Shown here piece by piece: positions 26,267-34,248 of a DNA stretch of 64,000 bases. The stretch covers positions 372,001 to 436,000 of the forward strand of contig NZ_QFOZ01000001.1 of assembly GCF_003241315.1 (NCBI RefSeq), written 5' to 3'. Position numbers and translations under genes: made by a program. Under the pieces are notes generated by a model. It ran no database searches. It was not told the DNA's origin and saw nothing but the letters and a program-made list of their open reading frames with translations. The DNA comes from Lawsonella clevelandensis (GTDB taxonomy: Bacteria > Actinomycetota > Actinomycetes > Mycobacteriales > Mycobacteriaceae). Position 1 is the stretch's first letter, and each line of letters starts with the position of its first letter.

Positions 26267-26308
26267 AAATCCTACACTGAGGGCGACTTACCCTCGTGAG
26301 GAAAAATA

Positions 26309-26818
26309 GTGACTGTATCTTCTATACCTTTTATATGTTCTACCGCTATCACAGTATTGTCTTTGCTATGGCTAGCATGGTTAGCGCGGCAGGACAGTGC
26401 AGCACGGCGTATCCCTACATATCTTGTGGGACTCGGAATAGTGTTAGCAAGCATGTATTCGTTCAGTGAAGGTGCCTGCGGTCGCGCAGTATGCGCTGGA
26501 TTATGCCTTTTTGCCTGTTATCTCATTCCCTATGTCATGGGCGCGGGTATTGGTGGGGGAGATGTTAAAGCGGCTTTTCCCATTGGGATGTTTGTGGGGG
26601 CATTGGGATGGGCTGCTTGGTGGTGCGCGAGTGTAGGTGCATTTCTTGTTACTGCGTGTGTGGGAATAGGACAACGCATTATTCTCCGTCTATCTACACA
26701 ATTCTCGCACACCAGTGCCCACGATGAGATTCATAGTCTTACTATTCCGCATGGTGTCTCACTTGCTGTCGTCACTGGAATCATTCTTATTTCTCATTAT
26801 CTGGTTATATTCCGCTAA
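26309..26818 (+). CDS. Type IV prepilin peptidase-like membrane protease (A24)
   Basis: A 169-residue polytopic membrane protein, with several hydrophobic helices, of the short A24A form without the N-terminal methyltransferase/zinc domain. The two catalytic aspartates are recognised: Asp29 in RQDSAARRIPTY and Asp85 in GIGGGDVKA (the GxGD motif). In the Mycobacteriales a peptidase of this kind sits between aroE and aroC, and is usually taken to process Flp/Tad-type prepilins, but no pilin gene lies here. The start is GTG 26309 after GAGGAAAAATA. Function by inference only. Confidence 0.85.
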   Translation: MTVSSIPFICSTAITVLSLLWLAWLARQDSAARRIPTYLVGLGIVLASMYSFSEGACGRAVCAGLCLFACYLIPYVMGAGIGGGDVKAAFPIGMFVGALGWAAWWCASVGAFLVTACVGIGQRIILRLSTQFSHTSAHDEIHSLTIPHGVSLAVVTGIILISHYLVIFR

Positions 26819-26881
26819 GAATATGCCCAGTAAGGGAACGTATCGCCGTGGAGAAGAAGCGAAACATGACAGAATGGAGAA

Positions 26882-28078
26882 GTGTTTCGATGGACTACTG
26901 CAGGTGAATCCCATGGCCAAGCTCTCATCGCTCTCGTAGAGGATGTTATTTCTGGCCTTCCGCTTTCGACCGATGAGGTCGCTACTCAGTTAGCGCGTCG
27001 CCGTCTCGGCTATGGTCGTGGCGCGCGGATGAAGTTTGAGCAGGATCATGTCACACTCCTCACCGGTGTGCGACACGGCAAGACCCTGGGGGGTCCTATC
27101 GCTATTCAGATTGAGAATAGTGAGTGGCCTAAGTGGGAGAAAATCATGTCTCCCGACTATGTTGACCCTGCCGCTATTGATGATTTAGCGCGTAACCAGG
27201 CACTCACCCGTCCACGACCAGGACATGCCGACTTTGCCGGAATGCTCAAATACAATGCAGACGATGCGCGCAATATTCTGGAGCGTTCTTCCGCCCGCGA
27301 GACCGCTGCCCGTGTTGCTGCCGGTACAGTGGCGCGCTCTATCCTGCGGGAAGTGCTGGGGGTAGAGGTTGTCTCCCGTGTACTTTCCATCGGAAATTCC
27401 ACCCTTTATGGTGAGGATGACCTTCCCACTAGTACCGATCAACGTCGTATTGATGAAAGCCCAGTGCGTGCCTCCCATCCAGAAGCAGAAGCGAGCATGA
27501 TCGCAGAGATTGATGCAGCTCGCAAAGCTGGCGATACTTTAGGTGGCATTGTTGAAGTCGTCGTTCATGGTCTTCCTATTGGCTTGGGATCGTTTGTCTC
27601 TGGCGAGCGTCGTCTAGAAGCTAGATTAGCCAGTGCTTTAATGGGGATCCAGGCCATTAAGGGGGTAGAAGTTGGTGACGGTTTCGCACTTGCACGCCAT
27701 CGCGGCTCTGTAGCACACGATCAAATGGATCCCACTGAAGATGGCATTATTCGACGTTCTAATCATGCCGGAGGGCTGGAAGGCGGTATGACCAACGGAC
27801 AGCCGTTAGTTATACGTGCCGCAATGAAACCTATATCTACAGTTCCTCGTGCTTTAGCCACAATTGATATGGCGACGGGTGCACCTGCTACTGCTATTCA
27901 TCAACGGTCGGATGTATGTGCTGTGCCTGCTGCTGGAGTAGTCGCAGAAGCTATGGTGGCTTTAGTTCTTGCCCAGGCAGTGCTGGAAAAATTCGGGGGA
28001 GATACGCTTGCAGAAACGCAGCGGAATTACCATGCGTATCAAGAGTATGTGAAGGAACGCCTGACATGGGCGAAGTAG
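26882..28078 (+). CDS. aroC: Chorismate synthase
   Basis: FMN-dependent enzyme that turns EPSP into chorismate, the final shikimate step. The 398 residues begin MFRWTTAGESHGQAL, matching the family start, and include RPGHADF, SARETAARVAAGT and HQRSDVCAVPAAGVV. The GTG start at 26882 is chosen on this N-terminal match; GGAGA lies just upstream. aroK begins inside its last codons with a 13-base overlap. Length is normal. Confidence 0.96.
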   Translation: MFRWTTAGESHGQALIALVEDVISGLPLSTDEVATQLARRRLGYGRGARMKFEQDHVTLLTGVRHGKTLGGPIAIQIENSEWPKWEKIMSPDYVDPAAIDDLARNQALTRPRPGHADFAGMLKYNADDARNILERSSARETAARVAAGTVARSILREVLGVEVVSRVLSIGNSTLYGEDDLPTSTDQRRIDESPVRASHPEAEASMIAEIDAARKAGDTLGGIVEVVVHGLPIGLGSFVSGERRLEARLASALMGIQAIKGVEVGDGFALARHRGSVAHDQMDPTEDGIIRRSNHAGGLEGGMTNGQPLVIRAAMKPISTVPRALATIDMATGAPATAIHQRSDVCAVPAAGVVAEAMVALVLAQAVLEKFGGDTLAETQRNYHAYQEYVKERLTWAK

Positions 28079-28614
28079 CATGTTCTCCAGTCTGCGTTTT
28101 TGTGGGGCTTCCGGGTTCTGGGAAAACGACTGCGGCCAAAAGACTTTCTCGTGCGCTACAGCTGCCTTTTGCGGATACAGACCAGATCATTGAAGAACGC
28201 TATGGAAAAAGCTGTGGAGAAGTATTCACAGAGCTTGGCGAAAAAGCTTTCCGTGACGTTGAAGAAGATGTGGTAGCAGAGGCCTTAGCGTCTTATGGCG
28301 GTATTCTCGCACTGGGTGGGGGAGCTATTTTATCGCCACGGACCCGTACTTTGTTGATGGACGTACCGGTTATTTTTCTCGATATTTCTGCCGCAGAGGG
28401 TATCCGGCGCACAAGTGGAACGGCTACGCGTCCTGTGCTTGCGGCGGCTGATCCCGTAGAGCATTATCGGCAGTTGTACCGCATACGGAGACCATACTAT
28501 TTCGAGGTTGCGGATCTTGTCCTCCAACCAGAACATCGTAAACCGATTGATGTTATCGACGAGATCTGTACGTTCCTCGGCCGTACTCGCATTACTACCA
28601 ATAGTGACAACTGA
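28066..28614 (+). CDS. aroK: Shikimate kinase
   Basis: Phosphorylates shikimate with ATP. From ATG 28066 the protein has 182 residues with Walker A GLPGSGKTT, the shikimate-binding FADTDQIIEERYGKSCGEVF (core DTDQIIE), FRDVEEDV, GGGAILSP and the lid arginine segment near TRPVLA. The open frame continues upstream within aroC, but the overlap start after GAAGGAACGC fits the family length. It is tightly coupled to aroC and aroB. Confidence 0.94.
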   Translation: MGEVACSPVCVFVGLPGSGKTTAAKRLSRALQLPFADTDQIIEERYGKSCGEVFTELGEKAFRDVEEDVVAEALASYGGILALGGGAILSPRTRTLLMDVPVIFLDISAAEGIRRTSGTATRPVLAAADPVEHYRQLYRIRRPYYFEVADLVLQPEHRKPIDVIDEICTFLGRTRITTNSDN

Positions 28615-28623
28615 AAGAGTCTT

Positions 28624-29709
28624 ATGCGTTCTACTGTGATTGATGTAAAAGCTGCACAGCCTTATCACGTTTGTATCGGCTCGCATTTAGTTCCAGATAT
28701 TGCTGAACTGGGCAGTACTTTCCGTAATGTAGGCATCGTTTATCAGAAGAGCGTGTCCACTTTCGTTGCGGATATTGCTGCCGCACTTCAAAGTAAAGGG
28801 ACTAATGTACATCTTTTTGCAGTTCCTGATGCGGAGGCTGGCAAAACCTTAGTAGTGGCAGAAGAACTCTGGATGAGCTGTGGTAATGCCGGTATTACTC
28901 GTGCAGATGCCATCATGGGAGTGGGTGGCGGTGCAGCCACTGATCTGGCTGGCTTTATTGCGTCAACATGGATGCGGGGAATAGCTTTTATTAGTTGTCC
29001 CACGTCGCTTCTTGGCATGGTAGATGCTGGTGTAGGCGGTAAAACAGGTATCAATAATGCCATTGGTAAGAATCTGATCGGTACTTTCCATGAACCGCGT
29101 GGTGTTTTTATCGATCTTTCGGTGCTGCATACACTGCCACGAGCAGAAATCGTCTCAGGTATGGCTGAAGTTGTGAAATGTGGTTTTATTTCTGATCAGC
29201 GCATTATTGATCTTATTGAAGAGAACCCTGCAGCAGTTTTCGATGTTGATGGTGCTGTTCTTCATGAGCTTGTGCAGCGTTCAGTACAGGTAAAAGCTGA
29301 TGTAGTGAGCTGCGATCTACGAGAAACCGGCCTCCGCGAAAATCTTAACTATGGGCATACTCTGGCACATGCGATTGAGCAGCGTGAACACTATCTGTGG
29401 CGGCATGGGAATGCGGTAGCAGTGGGGATGGTGTTTGCTGCTGCACTAGCTCGTACTGCGGGATTATTGAATGATGCAGACGTTGCACGTACCCGTGCTG
29501 TACTTCACTCTGTGGGGCTTCCCACGACATACGAAGCTGGGGCTTTGGATGAACTGACTCATACTATGCAGTCAGATAAGAAGAACCGGAATGGGGCACT
29601 TCGCTTTGTCGTCCTCGATGGTTTCGGAAATCCCATCCGCTTGGAAAATCCCTCTCCCCAACAATTGGCAGATGCTTACTCCGTCATAAGCGAACCGGAA
29701 GGAAAATAG
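28624..29709 (+). CDS. aroB: 3-Dehydroquinate synthase
   Basis: NAD+ and divalent-metal-dependent cyclase making 3-dehydroquinate from DAHP. The 361-residue protein contains GVGGGAATDLAGFIASTWMRG (GGG nucleotide loop), PTSLLGMVDAGVGGKTGIN, NLIGTFHEPRGVF, the metal ligands in NYGHTLAHAIE and the lysine-rich SDKKNR. ATG 28624 follows GAAAGAGTCTT. It is 9 bases from aroK and 2 bases from aroQ. Confidence 0.96.
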   Translation: MRSTVIDVKAAQPYHVCIGSHLVPDIAELGSTFRNVGIVYQKSVSTFVADIAAALQSKGTNVHLFAVPDAEAGKTLVVAEELWMSCGNAGITRADAIMGVGGGAATDLAGFIASTWMRGIAFISCPTSLLGMVDAGVGGKTGINNAIGKNLIGTFHEPRGVFIDLSVLHTLPRAEIVSGMAEVVKCGFISDQRIIDLIEENPAAVFDVDGAVLHELVQRSVQVKADVVSCDLRETGLRENLNYGHTLAHAIEQREHYLWRHGNAVAVGMVFAAALARTAGLLNDADVARTRAVLHSVGLPTTYEAGALDELTHTMQSDKKNRNGALRFVVLDGFGNPIRLENPSPQQLADAYSVISEPEGK

Positions 29710-29711
29710 TC

Positions 29712-30143
29712 ATGATTCATGTACTCAATGGGCCTAACCTGGGAAGATTAGGGAAGCGTCAACCCGACATTTACGGTTCCACGACTTTTTCAGATCTTGT
29801 CGCTTTGCTTGAACATGACGCTGCAGATTTGGGTGTTGACGTAGAGGTGAAGCAAACAGACTCTGAAGCCGAGCTGCTGGGGTGGATACATGATAGTGCT
29901 GATAAACGGGAGCCTGTTATTTTGAATGCCGGTGCTCTTACACACACGTCGGTAGCATTACGCGATGCTTGCGCGGAATTAACTGATTATGCCGGTTTTA
30001 TCGAAGTGCATATCTCTAATGTGCATGCGCGCGAAGAGTTTCGCCATCATAGTTATCTTTCTGACATTGCTACCGGTGTTATCGTCGGCCTGGGGATTGA
30101 TGGCTACCGTCTAGCACTGCGTTGGTTTGCACAGCACAACTAG
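29712..30143 (+). CDS. aroQ: Type II 3-dehydroquinate dehydratase
   Basis: Dehydrates 3-dehydroquinate to 3-dehydroshikimate; type II dodecameric enzyme. 143 residues with HVLNGPNLGRLGKRQP (containing the active-site Arg/Asn region and a tyrosine in PDIYGS), NAGALTHTSVALRDA and EVHISNVHAREEFRHHS. All consensus residues are visible. The RBS GGAAGGAAAA is at the end of aroB. With aroE, aroK, aroB and aroC the window holds five shikimate steps; DAHP synthase and aroA are elsewhere. Confidence 0.95.
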   Translation: MIHVLNGPNLGRLGKRQPDIYGSTTFSDLVALLEHDAADLGVDVEVKQTDSEAELLGWIHDSADKREPVILNAGALTHTSVALRDACAELTDYAGFIEVHISNVHAREEFRHHSYLSDIATGVIVGLGIDGYRLALRWFAQHN

Positions 30144-30190
30144 TATTGCCTAATAACGAAGGGCGTAGGAGAGACTGTAAAGGAAAGATT

Positions 30191-31354
30191 ATGGGGACAG
30201 TAGATACGTATCTTTCTCGGCGAAATCAGCTCCGCGAGAATATACAGAGTGGGAATATACAGAGTAAGAATGTGCCAGATGCCGTTCTTATTTTTGGGCT
30301 AAGCTCAATCCGGTATTTTTCTGGGTTTAGTGGTTCCAATGCACTGTTATGGATCGATGGTAGCGATGCGGCACGTGATGTTCTTATTACCGATGGCCGT
30401 TACACGACGCAGGCACGGGGTGAATGCCCAGGGTTAACGATTGATATACAGTCCTCACGTGGTAGTGCGGCATTGTGCGCGACCGCGGCAGAGCGTGGAT
30501 TACATGCAGACACACTGGGGGTTGATGGAGAATTCCTCAACTGGCTCGACTACCAGGAAATAGCAGCATGGCTGAATACAGAAAATAGCGGCGGGGTGGA
30601 CAGTACGACTATCCTTGCCCAGCTTGTTGATATTTCGCCACAAATAGCCCAGTTACGTGCTGTCAAAGACAGCGCGGAGATAGTTGCTCTCGATAAAGCT
30701 GCGCGTTGTGCTGAAGCCGCTTTGTGCGATCTTATTGATGAGAAGATTCTTGCCCCGGGAGTTACTGAAAATGAGGTAGCTGCACGGCTGGATTATCTTA
30801 TGAAGATACACGGTTCTGAATGTGTGTCCTTTGAGACCATTGTGGGCACTGGCGCCAATGGTGCTCTTCCACACCACAGTCCAGATGGCACACAGATTAG
30901 TGCTGGTGATCTCGTTGTTATCGATTTCGGTGCAGTTGTTGATGGATATCATTCAGACTGCACACACACTTTCTGTATTGGTGATCCGCAACCGTGGCAA
31001 AAAGAAATCTCCGATATTGTGTGGCAGGCTCACCAAGCCGCAGTAGCGGCTGTTGTTCCCGGAATCACTGCGGGAAGTATTGATGATGCTGCCCGCGCTA
31101 TTATTACCGACGCCGGATATAGAGAGTGTTTTGGCCACTCCACGGGACACGGAGTAGGGATTGATATTCATGAACATCCGTGGGTGCGGACAGGTTCACA
31201 AGAATCTATTGTTCCCGGCACAGTCTTTACCGTAGAACCAGGTATTTACCTGCCCGATAGGGGAGGTGTACGCATAGAAAATACCTATGTGCTAGAAGAA
31301 GATGGGAATGTGCGCTCTCTGCAGGCATTTTCCGCAGAATTGCTGCTTGTTTAG
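30191..31354 (+). CDS. pepQ: Xaa-Pro peptidase, M24 family (PepQ-like)
   Basis: Dinuclear metallopeptidase releasing residues next to proline. From ATG 30191 (after AAAGGAAAGATT) it has 387 residues: an N-terminal creatinase-like domain (FGLSSIRYFSGFSGSNALLW), then the pita-bread catalytic domain with metal ligands in VIDFGAVVDGYHSDCTHTF, GHSTGHGVGIDIHEHP, FTVEPGIYLP and GVRIENTYV. All five expected ligands appear present. A 15-base in-frame tandem duplication lies near the N terminus. The pepQ-efp neighbourhood is conserved. Confidence 0.92.
   Translation: MGTVDTYLSRRNQLRENIQSGNIQSKNVPDAVLIFGLSSIRYFSGFSGSNALLWIDGSDAARDVLITDGRYTTQARGECPGLTIDIQSSRGSAALCATAAERGLHADTLGVDGEFLNWLDYQEIAAWLNTENSGGVDSTTILAQLVDISPQIAQLRAVKDSAEIVALDKAARCAEAALCDLIDEKILAPGVTENEVAARLDYLMKIHGSECVSFETIVGTGANGALPHHSPDGTQISAGDLVVIDFGAVVDGYHSDCTHTFCIGDPQPWQKEISDIVWQAHQAAVAAVVPGITAGSIDDAARAIITDAGYRECFGHSTGHGVGIDIHEHPWVRTGSQESIVPGTVFTVEPGIYLPDRGGVRIENTYVLEEDGNVRSLQAFSAELLLV
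30238..30267 (+). repeat. Two-copy 15-base tandem repeat within pepQ
   Basis: GAATATACAGAGTGG at 30238-30252 is followed directly by GAATATACAGAGTAA at 30253-30267, 13 of 15 bases the same. It encodes ENIQSGNIQS in a poorly conserved stretch before the first domain. Confidence 0.8.
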
Positions 31355-31431
31355 TAAACTACCATGAGGTAACGGTTGTACTGATGTAGCGTCAGCAACC
31401 ATTCAGATATTTCGACAGAAAAGAGCTTATT

Positions 31432-31995
31432 GTGGCGAGTACCGCTGACTTCAAAAATGGCTTGGTGCTGCAGATGGACGGCAAGCTGCAGCAAATTGTG
31501 GAATTTCAGCATGTGAAACCGGGTAAAGGCCCAGCTTTCGTACGCACTAAGTTGAAAGATGTCGTTACTGGAAAAGTTGTTGACAAGACTTTTAATGCTG
31601 GCGTCAAGGTTGAAACGGCTACCGTGGACCGCCGCGATTTCACCTACCTCTATAAGGATGGAGAGGACTTCGTTCTGATGGACGAAGATACTTTTGACCA
31701 GATTACTGTTGGTCCGGAAATCCTTGGCGATGGTGCTCGCTTCCTTCTTGAAAACACCACTATCCAGGTATCTATGCACGATGGTGTGCCACTGTTTGCA
31801 GATCTGCCGGTATCAGTTGACCTCACTGTTGCCCATACTGATCCGGGCCTGCAGGGTGACCGTTCTTCTGCTGGTACTAAGCCTGCAACCTTGGAAACTG
31901 GTGCTGAAGTGCAGGTTCCTCTCTTCATTAACACTGGAGATGTCCTCCGTATCGATACCCGCAACGGTCACTATCTAAGCCGTGTCAACAATTAA
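31432..31995 (+). CDS. efp: Translation elongation factor P
   Basis: Relieves ribosome stalling at polyproline. The 187-residue protein has the KOW-like domain I (TADFKNGLVLQMDGKLQQIVEFQHVKPGKGPAFVRTKLK; key loop KPGKGPAF with the tip Lys), then two OB domains and the conserved C-terminal GDVLRIDTRNGHYLSRVN. The start GTG 31432 follows AAAAGAGCTTATT. No modification genes for the tip lysine are seen here. nusB follows at once. Confidence 0.96.
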   Translation: MASTADFKNGLVLQMDGKLQQIVEFQHVKPGKGPAFVRTKLKDVVTGKVVDKTFNAGVKVETATVDRRDFTYLYKDGEDFVLMDEDTFDQITVGPEILGDGARFLLENTTIQVSMHDGVPLFADLPVSVDLTVAHTDPGLQGDRSSAGTKPATLETGAEVQVPLFINTGDVLRIDTRNGHYLSRVNN

Positions 31996-32014
31996 TCCCC
32001 CTCGGAGTTCTGCC

Positions 32015-32581
32015 ATGAGTGGAGACGGAAAAAGCCGTCCTAGTCATGCTGGAAGCAGGCATAAAGCTCGTCAGCGTGCTTTGACACTTCTTTTTGAAGC
32101 AGAAAGCCGGGATGTCGACCCAGTTGAGTTAGCGGAGAATCGTCGTGACTATGCGCTGGAGCTGGCGCGTAGTGGCGAAGGCGGTATGCCGCTGGTAAGT
32201 GATTACGCTCTTGCCATCATTACCGGAGTGGCGGAAGAAATTGATCGCATCGACGAGATTTTAGCCTCCTACCTCACTGATTGGTCTCTTGATCGGCTTG
32301 CTGCTGTTGATCGCACAGCATTGCGTATCGGTCTCTGGGAACTACTCTTTACGGATGATGTTCCTGCCCTCACTGCTGTTGATGAGGCAGTGAGTTTAGC
32401 CAGAGAATATTCCGATGACGATGCACCACGTTTTGTTAACGGTGTGCTTGACAAAGTATTGCGCGATCGCGATGTCCTCAAAGAACAGCTTTCTCATACC
32501 AGTACTGTCGACGTGGTAGAGGAAGAATCCGTAGCAGATGACTCTACTCCTGCTGAAATTGATGGGACGGAAACTCGCTAA
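32015..32581 (+). CDS. nusB: Transcription antitermination factor NusB
   Basis: All-helical RNA-binding protein acting with NusE in rRNA transcription antitermination. Visible family features are RHKARQRALTLLFEAESRD, LSWS-like DEILASYLTDWSLDRLAAVDRTALRIGLWEL (core DRTALRIGLWELL) and the late RFVNGVLDKVL. I choose ATG 32015 with CGGAG upstream (188 residues); an earlier GTG at 31982 would overlap efp. The tail after residue 160 is acidic and variable. A clear terminator follows. Confidence 0.93.
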   Translation: MSGDGKSRPSHAGSRHKARQRALTLLFEAESRDVDPVELAENRRDYALELARSGEGGMPLVSDYALAIITGVAEEIDRIDEILASYLTDWSLDRLAAVDRTALRIGLWELLFTDDVPALTAVDEAVSLAREYSDDDAPRFVNGVLDKVLRDRDVLKEQLSHTSTVDVVEEESVADDSTPAEIDGTETR

Positions 32582-32604
32582 CTGCATATCCGCATTCATT
32601 ATGG

Positions 32605-32643
32605 TGGCCGGAACCTAAAAATCTGTTAGGTTCCGGCCATTTG
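32605..32643 (+). terminator. Intrinsic terminator after nusB
   Basis: A perfect 13-bp stem with left arm 32605-32617 (TGGCCGGAACCTA) and right arm 32627-32639 around a 9-base loop, followed by a short T run. It separates the efp-nusB transcript from the pyr operon. Confidence 0.85.
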
Positions 32644-32669
32644 CCGTATATAGGTAGTCTACAGACTGG

Positions 32670-32675
32670 TATACT
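32670..32675 (+). promoter_or_regulatory. Candidate -10 box for the pyr operon
   Basis: TATACT between the nusB terminator and the PyrR RNA site, 18 bases before that site. No good -35 hexamer is found at 17 bases, which is common in actinobacterial promoters. A short inverted repeat AGTCT/AGACT lies at 32656-32667. Confidence 0.4.
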
Positions 32676-32692
32676 CTGTATGCAGAGCAGAC

Positions 32693-32731
32693 ATCCTTTA
32701 ACAAGCCGTCCAGAGAGGCGGAGAAGGAGGT
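32693..32731 (+). promoter_or_regulatory. PyrR RNA-binding site overlapping the pyrR ribosome site
   Basis: The transcript holds the classic PyrR binding-loop pattern: ATCCTTT, then CCG-TCCAGAGAGG-CGG hairpin (loop conserved as TCCAGAGAGG), then AGAAGG closing the lower stem with CCTTT. The 3' arm runs straight into GGAGG, the pyrR ribosome site, only 5 bases from ATG 32736. PyrR bound to UMP would thus stabilise a structure that hides the ribosome site, a translational form of control known from mycobacteria. No terminator hairpin lies between this site and the gene. Confidence 0.85.
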
Positions 32732-32735
32732 CAGG

Positions 32736-33305
32736 ATGAACGACAATGTGCAACTGCTTGACGCTGCGGACGTATCACGCACCGTCGCACGAATCGCCCA
32801 TCAGATCATTGAGAAGACAGCACTTGACGAATCCTCGTCTAAGCGCGTCATATTGTTGGGCATTCCTACGCGAGGTAGCCACCTCGCTCACCGGCTTGCT
32901 TCGAAAATTGCTGAATTTTCGGGTATCTCTCCAGAAGTCGGATCTCTCGATATCACTCTCTACCGTGATGATTTACGTCAACGCCCCCCTCGTCCTATGG
33001 GGGAAACTCAAATCCCACGCGCTGGTATTGATGGCGCGTTAGTCATTCTTGTTGATGACGTTCTCTTTTCTGGACGCACGGTGCGCGCCGCACTGGATGC
33101 ACTTCGGGATATCGGACGCCCAGATATTATCCAACTGGCAGTTTTAGTGGATCGTGGACACCGAGAACTTCCTATTCGACCCGACTATGTAGGCAAGAAC
33201 ATTCCTACTGCTCGTGCTGAAGGGGTTGCTGTTCACATGGAAGAAACAGACGGTGTAGATGAAGTTGTCCTCACTCGAGATATCACAGGAGGAGAGGCAG
33301 AGTGA
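32736..33305 (+). CDS. pyrR: Bifunctional pyr operon regulator / uracil phosphoribosyltransferase PyrR
   Basis: RNA-binding regulator of pyrimidine synthesis that senses UMP; many members also have uracil phosphoribosyltransferase activity. 189 residues with the PRPP loop VILVDDVLFSGRTVRAALDAL, GIPTRGSHLA and LVDRGHRELPIRPDYVGKN. RBS GAAGGAGG is part of its own putative binding hairpin, so autoregulation is likely. It starts an operon with pyrB overlapping the stop by 4 bases. Confidence 0.97.
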   Translation: MNDNVQLLDAADVSRTVARIAHQIIEKTALDESSSKRVILLGIPTRGSHLAHRLASKIAEFSGISPEVGSLDITLYRDDLRQRPPRPMGETQIPRAGIDGALVILVDDVLFSGRTVRAALDALRDIGRPDIIQLAVLVDRGHRELPIRPDYVGKNIPTARAEGVAVHMEETDGVDEVVLTRDITGGEAE

Positions 33306-34246
33306 AGCATCTCGTCTCGATTAATGACCTTGATAAAGACAGTGCCATTGCTCTTCTTAACCTGGCAGATGATCTGAAGTCTTCTCTGCTAGAACGGGAA
33401 ATTCGAAAACTTCCCACATTGCGGGGACGTACTGTTTTTACTGTTTTTTATGAAAACTCAACGCGTACGCGTACTAGTTTTGAGACTGCCGCTAAATGGC
33501 TGAGTGCGGATGTCGGTAGTATTGCGGCTGCCAATTCATCAGTGAAAAAAGGGGAGTCTCTCCAAGATACGGGTCAAACGTTAACTGCTATCGGTGCGGA
33601 TGCCCTCATCGTTCGGCATCCTAATTCTGGCGCACCGTATCAGCTTTCTCGCTGGCTTTCTCCCGATGGAATACATGGTCCGTCAATTATTAACGCAGGT
33701 GACGGACAGCATGAGCATCCTTCCCAGGCTTTACTTGATGCTCTGACATTCCGGCAGCATCATGGGGGATTCGAGGGACGGAAACTTGTCATTGTGGGGG
33801 ATATTCTGCATTCCCGCGTAGCACGTTCTGATCTTCTTCTCTTCTCTAAGCTCGGTGCTGAGGTTGTTTTTGTGGCACCTCCAACATTGCTTCCTGTTGG
33901 TGTCGAGAATTGGCCATGTCGTGTAACGCAGGATCTTGATGCAGAGTTGAAAGATGCTGATGCTATTCAGCTTCTACGAGTTCAGGAAGAACGAATGAAA
34001 GCGGGGGAGGCGTTCTTCCCCTCTGTCCGTGAGTATGCTGCTCTTTACGGGATGAGCAAAGAGCGTCTCGGTATGTTGCGCGACGATGCAATTATCATGC
34101 ATCCGGGCCCGATGATTCGTGGCATGGAAATCAACTTTGATGTTGCTGATTCTTCACAGACTGCTGTTCTTCAACAAGTGAACAATGGTGTTCACGTTCG
34201 TATGGCCATCCTCATCTCGCTTCTCACCGGTGACAAGGAAGCGTAA
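33302..34246 (+). CDS. pyrB: Aspartate carbamoyltransferase catalytic subunit
   Basis: Condenses carbamoyl phosphate with aspartate. The 314-residue protein contains the carbamoyl-phosphate motif FYENSTRTRTSFE, a lysine-bearing loop (SSVKKGESLQDT), HPSQALLDAL, and IMHPGPMIRGMEI. No regulatory chain pyrI is seen, as usual outside enterobacteria. GTG 33302 overlaps the pyrR stop as GTGA, and pyrC begins 2 bases after its end. Confidence 0.97.
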   Translation: MKHLVSINDLDKDSAIALLNLADDLKSSLLEREIRKLPTLRGRTVFTVFYENSTRTRTSFETAAKWLSADVGSIAAANSSVKKGESLQDTGQTLTAIGADALIVRHPNSGAPYQLSRWLSPDGIHGPSIINAGDGQHEHPSQALLDALTFRQHHGGFEGRKLVIVGDILHSRVARSDLLLFSKLGAEVVFVAPPTLLPVGVENWPCRVTQDLDAELKDADAIQLLRVQEERMKAGEAFFPSVREYAALYGMSKERLGMLRDDAIIMHPGPMIRGMEINFDVADSSQTAVLQQVNNGVHVRMAILISLLTGDKEA

Positions 34247-34248
34247 TC

